DNA of 37,300 nucleotides from Bacillota bacterium. GTDB lineage: Bacteria; Bacillota; Clostridia; Oscillospirales; Acutalibacteraceae. Below, one piece after another: positions 16,546 through 24,397 of this stretch (positions within the stretch are counted from its first letter, which is position 1; the number at the start of each line of letters is the position of its first letter). The stretch spans positions 1 through 37,300 of the forward strand of contig JAEXDU010000171.1 in NCBI GenBank assembly GCA_023401495.1, in the 5' to 3' direction. Under the pieces are notes generated by a model. It searched no databases. It was given only the letters and a program-made list of their open reading frames with translations, and was not told the DNA's origin. A program made the position numbers and the translations under genes.

Positions 16546-18300
16546 ATGAAGAACCGGAACAAAAAAATCCGGAAGATGAAAAACTGGAAGATAAAAGACA
16601 AGCTGCTGATGATATTCAGTTCTTTTGGGATATTGCTTTTGGCAGTCTGCACTCTGGTATTTTACATAATCCTTTCGCAGAGCACGCATTTTCAAAAATT
16701 GTCGGATTCCAGCCTGCAGGCTGTCCGTACGATCGGTGAGATGCAGGGGCGGTTTGAGAAAGAAAACGTCTGGATGAGGGATCTGCTGTTTCTAAGCCCC
16801 GGAGAAGCAGGGTATCAAAACTCCGCGCAGAAGCTGGAAGAAAGCGAAGAGCAGATGCACGCGCTCTTCAGCCAATATGCGCTGACTGTTTCCGATGCCA
16901 AAGAAAAGGAAGTTTTCGAAGCGATGGAGCAGATTTACGACAACGACTACAAATGGCTCAAGACGGATGTCAAGGAGTTTACGGATCAGAACGAAAAAGA
17001 GAAAGCCATCAGCCGCCTTTTATCCGCTTCTCAAAGTGAAGCGCAGCCGCAAGACGGGCAGCAGCCGGACTCCGTTTCCTCGGCGACGCCTCAGAGCAAT
17101 TCCGATATGATGAATTATCTGGATCAGCTGATCCAGATCAACAATCAAGAGACGCAGAATGCGATGCAGTCCATGCAGCAGATGACTGTTTTCCTGCTCT
17201 GGATGGCGATTCCGCTGATTTTGGCGGTTGTGGCCTGGGTCTTCTTCTCGATCCGTTACCTGACCAAAATGATTGCGGATCGGATCATTAAAATCGCGCG
17301 GGAAGCCGACCGGATTTCCGACGGGGATATTGATATTTCACTGGAAGAGGACGGCGAGGATGAGGTCGGGCGGCTTGCCAGAGCGTTCAACCGGATCATC
17401 GAAGGAAACCGCCGGCAGGTGGAGGCGGCTCAGGCGCTGGCAGACGGCGACCTGACCGTGACGGTGCCGAGGCGCTCGGAAAATGACGTAATGGCACAGG
17501 CTTTCAACCGGATGCTGGAATCCCTCGGCCGTTTGATCGCCGCCATCGACCGTTCGGTCGAGCAGGTGGACGCCGGCGCTTCTCAAGTTGCGGCGGGTTC
17601 TCAGGTGCTGGCCTCGGGGGCGGTGGAGCAGGCGTCCCTTTTGGATGAGCTCTCCTCCTTTGCATCCAAGGTTGCCGCACAGGCGGCCGAAAATATGGAA
17701 AATATCCACCAGGCTGAGCAGCATATGTCCGAAACCAGAGCCGGCGTTCTCGACGGCAACGCGCACATGGCCCGGCTGACGGCCGCCATGACGGAAATCA
17801 ATTCCGCATCCGGAGAGATCACGCATATCACGAAAGTGATCGAGGACATTGCCTTCCAGACCAACATTCTGGCGCTCAACGCCGCAGTGGAAGCGGCACG
17901 CGCGGGGAGTGCCGGGAAGGGGTTCGCGGTAGTGGCGGACGAGGTGCGCAATCTTGCCTCCAAATCCGCGGTGGCGGCCAAGCAGACCGGGGAGCTCATC
18001 CGCCATTCGGCGGATGCGGTTGGGGATGGCTCGCGAATCGCGGAGGAAACCGCGCAGATTCTGCAGGGCATTGAGAAAAAGGCCGATCTGGTCAACGAAA
18101 TCGTTCAAAAAGTCAGCCAGGTGTCCTCGCAGCAAAGCGGGGAAGTGGAAGAAATCACGCACAATCTCGCCAGGGTATCCACTGTGGTACAGAATAATTC
18201 CGCCACAGCGCAGGAAAGCGCCGCCGCAAGCGAGGAGCTTTCCTCTCAGGCGGCCATGCTCAAGCAGGAAATCGGCAGATTCAGACTGAACGCCGAATAG
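16546..18300 (+). CDS. Methyl-accepting chemotaxis protein
   Basis: A 584-residue chemoreceptor. Membrane segments lie at about residues 20-45 and 215-240. The loop between them (about 170 residues) is a helical four-helix-bundle type sensor with an acidic and Gln-rich stretch. A HAMP domain follows (about 240-295), then the signalling domain, whose hairpin tip reads EDIAFQTNILALNAAVEAARAG, directly followed by GKGFAVVADEVRNLA. There is no obvious CheR-binding pentapeptide at the C terminus. The ligand is not predictable. It is divergent from the AraC/GGDEF-like gene and followed, 100 bp later, by an EAL-HDOD gene. No chemotaxis kinase or flagellar genes are in the window; the protein may instead feed a pilus or other taxis pathway, which is inference. 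Confidence 0.93.
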   Translation: MKNRNKKIRKMKNWKIKDKLLMIFSSFGILLLAVCTLVFYIILSQSTHFQKLSDSSLQAVRTIGEMQGRFEKENVWMRDLLFLSPGEAGYQNSAQKLEESEEQMHALFSQYALTVSDAKEKEVFEAMEQIYDNDYKWLKTDVKEFTDQNEKEKAISRLLSASQSEAQPQDGQQPDSVSSATPQSNSDMMNYLDQLIQINNQETQNAMQSMQQMTVFLLWMAIPLILAVVAWVFFSIRYLTKMIADRIIKIAREADRISDGDIDISLEEDGEDEVGRLARAFNRIIEGNRRQVEAAQALADGDLTVTVPRRSENDVMAQAFNRMLESLGRLIAAIDRSVEQVDAGASQVAAGSQVLASGAVEQASLLDELSSFASKVAAQAAENMENIHQAEQHMSETRAGVLDGNAHMARLTAAMTEINSASGEITHITKVIEDIAFQTNILALNAAVEAARAGSAGKGFAVVADEVRNLASKSAVAAKQTGELIRHSADAVGDGSRIAEETAQILQGIEKKADLVNEIVQKVSQVSSQQSGEVEEITHNLARVSTVVQNNSATAQESAAASEELSSQAAMLKQEIGRFRLNAE

Positions 18301-18400
18301 AACAGATTCCGATCCAAACCCGGTGAAAACCGATGCGCGAGAACTTGTTTTTTGCCATACTCCGGAGGGAGCCGAAATTTTACCGAAAGGAGGCAGAAAC

Positions 18401-19609
18401 ATGGATGTCTACGTTGCAAGACAGCCGATTTTTGACCGCGGACTGCGAACCTATGGCTATGAGCTGCTGTACAGACAGAGCAGCCAGAATTTTTTTCCGG
18501 GAGGGAACGATGAAGAAACGACAGCGGAGTTGATTTACAATTCGTTTTTGGTGGTGGGACTTGACAACCTTACCAACGGGACAAAAGCGTTTATCAATTT
18601 TTCTAAAAAGTTCATTTCCGGCAGCACACCCTATCTGCTCCCGAAGAAAAACGTCGTCATCGAAATTTTGGAGCGCGCACAGGCCACACCGGCTATGAAG
18701 AGCGCTTGTAACAGGCTTCGTTCTATGGGGTATACGCTGGCTTTGGACGATTTTGTACCGAGCAGGGAATCCCTCCCGCTGATCGATCTCGTGGATATTG
18801 TCAAGGTGGAGTATCCCGCCGTGGATCACGAAGTGCAGCGCAGGCTGATTCAAAAGTATGGCTCCAGGGTCTGTTTTCTGGCGGAAAAAATCGAAACCAG
18901 GGCCGACTATCAGCTGGCGGCTGAAATGGGGTATCAGCTGTTTCAGGGATATTTTTTCAGCAAGCCCGCGGTGATCAATTCCGCGGACATTTCGTCGCTT
19001 AACATCAATCTGATCCGCATTATGAGGGAGCTGCGCCGGAACGAGCCGAATTTTGCTGTCATTTCCGGCATCATCGAACAGGATCTCGGCCTTTCGTACA
19101 AGCTGCTCAAGCTGGTGAATTCCGCGTATTTCGGGGCGGGCAACCATGTTAAATCCATCCAGAGCGCTCTGGCATTTTTGGGGATTCAGGAAATATACAA
19201 GTGGATTTCCATGATGCTGTTCAAGAAGATGCAGAATATCGAAAATGCGGAGATGATCAAGCTTTCGCTGGTACGGGGAAAACAGATGGAGCTTCTTGCG
19301 GGCGCACTGGCAAACGGGATGGATCCGACGGAAGCTTACTTTACAGGGATGTTCTCTTTTATCGAAATGCTGCTCAACCGCCCCATGAAGCAGGTGCTGA
19401 GAGAAATTCCTCTTCCGGATCGGGTAAAGGAGGCTCTTCTCGGCCAGCAGAATGATCTGCGCAGGCTTCTGAACTGCGTGGTGGAATGCGAACAGGCCCG
19501 CTGGGACGAAGCAGAGCGGCGCTATTCCATCATCAGCCTCATCGGTGTGGAAAAGTTTATGGAACTGTATGTTGAGGCGCTGAAATGGGAGCAGGAGCTG
19601 CGTTATTGA
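18401..19609 (+). CDS. EAL-HDOD signalling protein (YuxH family)
   Basis: A 402-residue protein of the YuxH/CdgJ type. Residues 1-205 form an EAL-like domain beginning MDVYVARQPIFDRGL and GYELLYR. Several positions are changed: the DDFG loop is DDFVPS and the KID motif is KVEYPA, so c-di-GMP hydrolysis is unlikely. Residues about 206-400 form an HDOD domain (ISGIIEQDLGLSYKLLKLVNSAYFG, then AFLGIQEIYKWISMML). Start: an in-frame frame opening exists at 18323, but ATG 18401 follows AAAGGAGG and begins exactly at the family N terminus. Such proteins act as scaffolds or c-di-GMP-responsive regulators, often of motility and surface structures. Probably cotranscribed with the chemoreceptor upstream. 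Confidence 0.9.
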   Translation: MDVYVARQPIFDRGLRTYGYELLYRQSSQNFFPGGNDEETTAELIYNSFLVVGLDNLTNGTKAFINFSKKFISGSTPYLLPKKNVVIEILERAQATPAMKSACNRLRSMGYTLALDDFVPSRESLPLIDLVDIVKVEYPAVDHEVQRRLIQKYGSRVCFLAEKIETRADYQLAAEMGYQLFQGYFFSKPAVINSADISSLNINLIRIMRELRRNEPNFAVISGIIEQDLGLSYKLLKLVNSAYFGAGNHVKSIQSALAFLGIQEIYKWISMMLFKKMQNIENAEMIKLSLVRGKQMELLAGALANGMDPTEAYFTGMFSFIEMLLNRPMKQVLREIPLPDRVKEALLGQQNDLRRLLNCVVECEQARWDEAERRYSIISLIGVEKFMELYVEALKWEQELRY

Positions 19610-19771
19610 CGGTGTCGGAAGAAGCCCGTTCCGATTTTCCGCAGGGGGCCCGGCGGGATGATGCCGCACGGCCGGTTTCGGTCTGATGCCGCGCCTTTTT
19701 TACAGAAACTTTGTCCTGCGGAAAAGAAACATTCAAATTGCGGACTGTTTGAAAAGGACTGGACGACCGGA

Positions 19772-20806
19772 TCATTTTTTCGATTCCGATGCCGGAACAA
19801 ATTGAATGGTTCGGTTGATTCCGGACGTCGGGATGATTTCCCCGCTTTTTGTGATGAAAATGGCTTCTACATCGTCCAGCGATTCGATCAGCCGGGTGGC
19901 TTTTTCCACCCCCAAAAGGAAGCAGGTGGCGGACAGGCCGTCCCCTTGTTTTGATTCCTTCGAGATGATGGTGACCGAGCTGAGATCGTTTTCGACCGGG
20001 TATCCGGTCCGCGGATCCAGAATATGCGCGTAAGTCTTGCCGTCCTGTATGAAATAGCGTTCGTAGATTCCTGAAGTGACAACCGATTGATCCGACACAT
20101 ATAAATAACCGATTTCCTCGTTGCGATCCATGAACGGCTGCTGCACGCCGATTACCCAGGGGGTGTTCTCCTCTTTGGAGCCCAGCACCTCCACGTTGCC
20201 CCCCAGATTGATGATCGCTCGGCGCACTCCTCTGGAAAGCAGGAATTCTTTGAGTTTATCGGCGATAAATCCCTTGGCTACCCCGCCGAGGTCGATCATG
20301 GCGTTTTTGTTCTTCAAAGCCACCGTGTTCCCGCTGATGACGACATTTCGGTAGTCGATCGTTTCCATCGCGGCCTTTATGCGGTCTTCAGGGGGCACTT
20401 TTGGGTCTCTTCCCTCAATGTCCCACAAGGTGGTCAGCGCCCCGACGGTAATGTCAAACACCCCTCCGGATTTTTTGCTGTAGCCGAGGCCGTTTTCGAT
20501 CACTGCAATCGTATCGGGATCCACCCCGACCACTTTTCCTCCCGCGTGATTGATTTTGTAAATATCGCTGTCGCTGTCGGAGAGATTGAAAAGCTTGTCA
20601 TAGCGGGAGCAGAGGTCAAAAGTCTCGTTCAGAATGGCTTGATCCTGTTTATCGTACAGGCTGATGGTGCAGGTGGTGTTCAGCAGGAACCTGGTGTCGT
20701 AGATATAAGCAGTAGCCGGAGCCGCCTGCTTCGTACAGGCGGCGGACGAAAGAGCCAGAGCGGCGACTGTCAGAAGGAAAAAGGCGCATTTCCACATTCG
20801 CTTCAT
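19772..20806 (-). CDS. apbE: FAD:protein FMN transferase, lipoprotein
   Basis: Exported ApbE enzyme that attaches FMN covalently to a serine/threonine of target proteins outside the membrane. The 344-residue protein starts with a lipoprotein signal peptide, AFFLLTVAALALSSAAC, with the lipidated cysteine near residue 23. The family landmarks follow: DTRFLLNTTCTISLYD, GGVFDITVG, DLGGVAKGFIADKL, INLGGNVEVLG and HILDPRTGYPVE. The start is at 20806 because TGGGGAT lies six bases before it and the signal peptide then begins at the N terminus; a frame from 20938 would add 44 implausible residues. It is divergent from the NusG-II/Gx/lipoprotein genes, a combination that recurs in clostridia. Confidence 0.93.
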   Translation of the reverse strand: MKRMWKCAFFLLTVAALALSSAACTKQAAPATAYIYDTRFLLNTTCTISLYDKQDQAILNETFDLCSRYDKLFNLSDSDSDIYKINHAGGKVVGVDPDTIAVIENGLGYSKKSGGVFDITVGALTTLWDIEGRDPKVPPEDRIKAAMETIDYRNVVISGNTVALKNKNAMIDLGGVAKGFIADKLKEFLLSRGVRRAIINLGGNVEVLGSKEENTPWVIGVQQPFMDRNEEIGYLYVSDQSVVTSGIYERYFIQDGKTYAHILDPRTGYPVENDLSSVTIISKESKQGDGLSATCFLLGVEKATRLIESLDDVEAIFITKSGEIIPTSGINRTIQFVPASESKK

Positions 20807-20840
20807 TTTTATCCCCATTTCATCAATTTGATATGAAATA

Positions 20841-20868
20841 TTATTATTTATTTCTATCCAAAAGTCAA
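20841..20868 (-). promoter_or_regulatory. Promoter of apbE
   Basis: On the minus strand, TTGACT (20868-20863), 16-base spacer, TAATAA (20846-20841). It lies about 35 bp before the apbE start. Confidence 0.6.
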
Positions 20869-21014
20869 ATGACGGGGATAAGATCAAACAATTTTCGATT
20901 GCCGGCAACGGATGTTCTTGCTGCTTCCCGCAGCGCACAAACTTTTGCCTTGCTTATGATTTTGCCCATCCTTATGGTGAGGATTGCGACTTTCATTTCG
21001 TTTGGGGGACTTCT

Positions 21015-21419
21015 ATGCCAAATATAAAACGCACTTTCGCACGAAAAAAAGATTTTATCATCGTCGCCGTGCTGCTCTTGTTTGCCGGCGGCTGGCTTAC
21101 GGTCAGGGGCTTGTCTGCGGGGCCGGTATCCGGAGTGCAGGCCGATATTTATCTTGATTCCAGGCTTGTCAAAACCGTAATGCTGACCCCGGATATTGAT
21201 ACGACGTTTGCGGTGCCCGGTCAGCCAAACGTTCTGATTCAGGCCCACAACGGAACCATACGTTTTTATTCCTCGACATGCAGGGATAAGCTTTGTACAC
21301 GATGGGGCTACCTGAGCCGCCCGGGAGAGAGTGCAGCCTGCCTTCCCAATCGGGTTGCCGTTAAGCTTGTGGCGGTAGGGGAGGGCGGCCGGGACAAGCC
21401 CGATACTTACATTTCATGA
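21015..21419 (+). CDS. NusG domain II-containing membrane protein
   Basis: A 134-residue protein with one membrane segment at about residues 13-31 and an exported NusG-II type domain. The family signature is clear: ADIYLDSRLVKTV, then STCRDKLCTRWGYLSRPGES, AACLPNRVAVKL. The cysteine spacing is well conserved in these proteins. GGGGGACTT precedes the ATG. Such proteins are paired with Gx transporters in extracellular electron-transfer loci (EetA-like); I infer the same here. Exact biochemical role unknown. Confidence 0.85.
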   Translation: MPNIKRTFARKKDFIIVAVLLLFAGGWLTVRGLSAGPVSGVQADIYLDSRLVKTVMLTPDIDTTFAVPGQPNVLIQAHNGTIRFYSSTCRDKLCTRWGYLSRPGESAACLPNRVAVKLVAVGEGGRDKPDTYIS

Positions 21420-21441
21420 CTTCAGATCAAGGAGATTCTCC

Positions 21442-21993
21442 ATGAAAGCACTGAAAAAGACGAATACCGGCGACGTTGCGCTGATGGGTCTTTTATATGC
21501 CCTTGCGATCGTCCTTTCGGGGGTGGAATATATGATCCCTCCCATCCCGATGCTGCCGCCCGGCGTAAAGCTGGGCCTTGCCAATATCGTTACCATGTAC
21601 TGCCTTTTCTTCCTTGGGAGAAAACAAATGTTTCTTATCGTTTTTCTAAAGTCCGCTTTTGTCTTTCTGATCCGGGGCACCGCAGCTTTCCTGATCAGCT
21701 TTTCGGGCGGTGTTACTTCGGCTTTGGTTATGATTTTGCTGATGGCGCTTGCGGGAGAGAAAATCTCCTGCCTGATGCTCAGCGTTTCCGGCGCGATTTT
21801 CCATAATGTCGGCCAGCTGATTGCGGCCTCCTTCCTGCTGGGAACCGATCTCTTCATTTTTTACCTGCCGCTGCTGGTGATTTCCGGCGTGATGATGGGT
21901 TATCTGACAGGTACCGTGTTGAAAATTGTGATTCCCGCGTTTGGCAGAATCAAAGACAGCCAGTTTTTCGGCGCCGAAATCAGGCGCCGTTGA
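21442..21993 (+). CDS. Gx transporter family protein (Hpre_diP_synt_I)
   Basis: A 183-residue integral membrane protein with about five or six membrane segments (MGLLYALAIVLSGVEYMIP; LGLANIVTMYCLFFLG; SGGVTSALVMILLMALAG; GAIFHNVGQLIAASFLLG). Families of this type were once named heptaprenyl diphosphate synthase component I. The protein is related to energy-coupling (ECF S-like) substrate carriers, and EetB in Listeria is a member. AAGGAG precedes the ATG. It is 22 bp after the NusG-II gene, so they form an operon. It could move a flavin or quinone-related compound across the membrane; inference only. Confidence 0.88.
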   Translation: MKALKKTNTGDVALMGLLYALAIVLSGVEYMIPPIPMLPPGVKLGLANIVTMYCLFFLGRKQMFLIVFLKSAFVFLIRGTAAFLISFSGGVTSALVMILLMALAGEKISCLMLSVSGAIFHNVGQLIAASFLLGTDLFIFYLPLLVISGVMMGYLTGTVLKIVIPAFGRIKDSQFFGAEIRRR

Positions 21994-22022
21994 GACAATA
22001 AATCATATTCAGGAGGAAATTT

Positions 22023-22997
22023 ATGAAGCATTCAAATCTGACAAAAACCATGGCATGTGTTGTTACGGCCGCTCTGTCCGGCGCGCTGTTGCTTACCGCA
22101 TGCTCTTCATCCGGGGAGGAACCTTCCGCTGTCATTGCGGCAGCCCCTTCTTCTGCGGCATCGTCCCGTCCTTCGGCCGCATCCCAGGTGGTGTCTTCGT
22201 CTCTGCCGACGCTGGACCTCGCTTCTGTGCTGGATGAGTTCAGCAAAGGGAGCATGAAATCCGGCAATTGGGACAGAAGCAACGTTGTCGCCGCCGATAC
22301 CACGACTACGGCGACCATAGCCGTTCCGACCAGCGGAAAAGAGACAACGCCCGTTCTCATGCTCAAGGGCAACCCCGGCACGCTGGATTCCTCCGGTGCG
22401 ATTGCGACGGATCCTGCCAAGAACGCCTACTATGCCAGCGCTTTGCTGCTGAAAAACGGCAGCGCAGTCCAGTATGGAGACGGCGTTTATCTGTTTAAGC
22501 AAAAGGTATCCGCACCTTATGAAAGTGTGGAGAATGCCATGATCATTTTCAAGGATTCCGCTCCGCAGAAGCTGCTTTCCGACGATTCCGTGATGAAGGC
22601 CCTGGCGATTGTCACCGTCGGCGGCGACATCCAGATTCAGCGGAATTATAAAAACAGCAGCGGTGCGACGGTAAAGCAGGAGATTGTCAAGGATACCGGT
22701 GTGAACATCAACGACAACAAGTATCATTACTTCATCCTTGCCATGCAGGACACGGCTTCGACCACAAAGGTCAAACTCTGGATCGACGGCAGTGTGGCGT
22801 ATGACGGCAACGTGGATGGCATTACCGGGGAAGGAGCCATCCAGATCTTTGAAAACTCGACCCCGATGTACGACAGCAGCAAAAAACCTTTGACGACAAA
22901 AGATCATTCCGGAAAAACCGTTCTCCAGACCGCTTGCGGCGAAGCTTATTTCGGCGGGTATGACGATGGCCCGGTGGTTTCTGATCTCAGCTTTTAA
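22023..22997 (+). CDS. Lipoprotein with LamG-like C-terminal region
   Basis: A 324-residue exported lipoprotein: signal peptide to LLTAC (lipidated Cys about residue 27), then a Ser/Ala linker to about residue 60, and a beta-rich domain. The late stretch TTKVKLWIDGSVAYDGNVDGI resembles the strand pattern of concanavalin-like/LamG domains. AGGAGG precedes the ATG. It is 29 bp after the Gx gene. Because ApbE flavinylates exported proteins at a D-x-x-[ST]-G-A-T type site, note KNSSGATV at about residues 210-217; the expected acidic first residue is Lys here, so it is only a possible target. I do not know the function. Confidence 0.75.
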   Translation: MKHSNLTKTMACVVTAALSGALLLTACSSSGEEPSAVIAAAPSSAASSRPSAASQVVSSSLPTLDLASVLDEFSKGSMKSGNWDRSNVVAADTTTTATIAVPTSGKETTPVLMLKGNPGTLDSSGAIATDPAKNAYYASALLLKNGSAVQYGDGVYLFKQKVSAPYESVENAMIIFKDSAPQKLLSDDSVMKALAIVTVGGDIQIQRNYKNSSGATVKQEIVKDTGVNINDNKYHYFILAMQDTASTTKVKLWIDGSVAYDGNVDGITGEGAIQIFENSTPMYDSSKKPLTTKDHSGKTVLQTACGEAYFGGYDDGPVVSDLSF

Positions 22998-23136
22998 CCG
23001 GTTTCCTTTGGTGCGCGGCATAGCTCTCCGGATTCGTCCGAACAACGCGGTCTGCTGAGCAGATAAAAAGGACGATGACCGATACAGGCTCAATGGAGCA
23101 GATACACAAGCCCCACCCGACACATACGGAAAACAA

Positions 23137-23180
23137 AAAAGAGAAACATTGCTTGCAAGGAATGTTTCTCTTTTCGTTTT
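23137..23180 (+). terminator. Terminator after the lipoprotein gene
   Basis: AAAAGAGAAACATT (from 23137) pairs with AATGTTTCTCTTTT (ends 23174), with loop GCTTGCAAGG, followed by CGTTTTTC. It lies 140 bp past the stop. Confidence 0.75.
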
Positions 23181-23198
23181 TCTGTGCTTCGGAGCCAA

Positions 23199-23229
23199 TT
23201 GCATACATTGCCCAATCTGCAGATATAAT
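23199..23229 (+). promoter_or_regulatory. Promoter candidate of the recombinase gene
   Basis: TATAAT at 23224-23229 with TTGCAT at 23199-23204, a 19-base spacer (longer than ideal), about 50 bp before the ATG at 23278. Confidence 0.4.
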
Positions 23230-23277
23230 AAGGCTGAATCCAACAAAAATGATTTTGACAAAGGATGGTAATCAGAA

Positions 23278-24117
23278 ATGGCAATATTGTTGAAGGAGCA
23301 TCTGAAGACATTTGAGCAGTATCTTTACGAATGTGAAAAAAGCACAAACACCATAGAAAAATATCTTCGGGATGTCAATGCCTTTTTTCTGTTCCTTGGC
23401 CCCGAGCAGGAGGTCGGTAAGGAAACGGTGCTGCGCTACAAGCAGTTTTTGGCTCAGCGGTATAAAACGACCAGCGCTAACTCTATGCTGGCCGCTTTAA
23501 ACTGCTTTCTCAGCTTTGAAGGACTGCACCAGCTCCGGGTAAGGCAGTTTAAGGTACAGCGCCGCATTTTTCGGGATACCGACAGAGAGTTGAATAAAGC
23601 CGAATATATCCGACTGGTGAAGGCCGCAAAGCTGCAAGGGAACAGCCGCCTGTATATGCTGATGCAGACGGTTTGCGCCACAGGCATACGGGTCAGTGAA
23701 CTTCAGTATATTACGGTGGATGCGGTCAAAGAAAAACGGGCCCGGGTCGTCTGCAAGGGGAAAGAGCGAATTATCCTTCTTCCCGACAACCTTTGCCGCA
23801 GCTTGAGTCAGTACTGCAGGCACAGCGGAATCAAAAGCGGCAGCATCTTTGTTACCCGCAGCGGAAAACCCTTGCACCGCACGAATATCTGGTTTTATAT
23901 GAAAGAGCTCTGCAAAACCGCCCAAGTCGATCCCCGAAAAGTATTTCCGCATAATTTTCGCCATCTGTTTGCACGGCTTTATTATCAGCTGCAAAAAGAC
24001 ATTGTACGCCTGGCCGATATTTTAGGGCATTCCAGCATTGAAACAACCCGGATTTACACCATTTGCAGCGGGCAGGAGCAGCAGCAATCCCTGGGCCATA
24101 TGGGACTTGTGCTGTAG
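23278..24117 (+). CDS. Tyrosine recombinase (XerD-like), probable DNA invertase
   Basis: Site-specific recombinase of 279 residues, the length of XerC/XerD-type proteins. The N-terminal SAM-like core-binding domain occupies residues 1-100. The catalytic set is complete: R138 (ATGIRVSEL), K160 (CKGKER), H225 and R228 (HNFRH), H251 (LGHSS) and the nucleophile Y260 (TRIYT). AAAGGATGG precedes the ATG. The stop is 25 bp before a pair of 25-bp inverted repeats, so I infer that this enzyme inverts the segment 24142-24432 and thereby switches the downstream Tad pilus operon. Alternative: it belongs to an integrated element and the repeats belong to something else. Confidence 0.93.
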   Translation: MAILLKEHLKTFEQYLYECEKSTNTIEKYLRDVNAFFLFLGPEQEVGKETVLRYKQFLAQRYKTTSANSMLAALNCFLSFEGLHQLRVRQFKVQRRIFRDTDRELNKAEYIRLVKAAKLQGNSRLYMLMQTVCATGIRVSELQYITVDAVKEKRARVVCKGKERIILLPDNLCRSLSQYCRHSGIKSGSIFVTRSGKPLHRTNIWFYMKELCKTAQVDPRKVFPHNFRHLFARLYYQLQKDIVRLADILGHSSIETTRIYTICSGQEQQQSLGHMGLVL

Positions 24118-24141
24118 AAAAAGAGAGCTGGATATAAAAAA

Positions 24142-24166
24142 ACTACATAATCTGTATTATGTAGTA
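24142..24166 (+). repeat. Left inverted repeat of the switch (IRL)
   Basis: 25-bp repeat: arm ACTACATAA, 6-bp core TCTGTA, arm TTATGTAGTA. It is itself near-palindromic with CATAA and TTATG flanking a 6-bp core, the layout of XerC/XerD-type dif sites. Its core orientation is opposite to that of the right repeat. Confidence 0.93.
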
Positions 24167-24209
24167 AAAGGAAGCCGACAAATTGCGGCAAATTTTCAAT
24201 TTCCCTTTT

Positions 24210-24237
24210 ATTTTACATATTTTTCCATAAAAGTCAA
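24210..24237 (-). promoter_or_regulatory. Promoter inside the invertible segment, facing away from the Tad operon
   Basis: On the minus strand, TTGACT (24237-24232), 16-base spacer, TAAAAT (24215-24210), with an extended AT-rich stretch upstream of the -35 (24245-24300) that could serve as an UP element. It is the best promoter match in the segment. In the present orientation it fires into the recombinase gene in antisense. Confidence 0.7.
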
Positions 24238-24324
24238 GCGATCATTGAATAAAAATAATTTTTTTTATTTTATTCATACAATTTATTCTTTTATTTAAAA
24301 TAAAAGAGAGGATTGCTGTTTTTA

Positions 24325-24390
24325 GCGCAAAAAAAGAGAACACGCAAACAGGAATGGTTCCTTTTTTTGCGCGATTTTTATTTTTTTACT
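24325..24390 (+). terminator. Terminator-like hairpin inside the invertible segment
   Basis: Arm GCGCAAAAAAAGAGAAC (24325-24341) pairs with GTTCCTTTTTTTGCGC (24357-24372) with one bulge, followed by GATTTTTATTTTTTT. It would stop plus-strand read-through from the recombinase into the pilus operon in the present orientation. On the other strand it has no U-run, so it is one-directional. Confidence 0.65.
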
Positions 24391-24397
24391 TTTGCCG

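Noticed and set aside
18380..19669. Minus-strand open frame of 429 codons opposite the EAL-HDOD gene
   Set aside because: The plus strand encodes a complete EAL-HDOD protein; the mirror has no domain.
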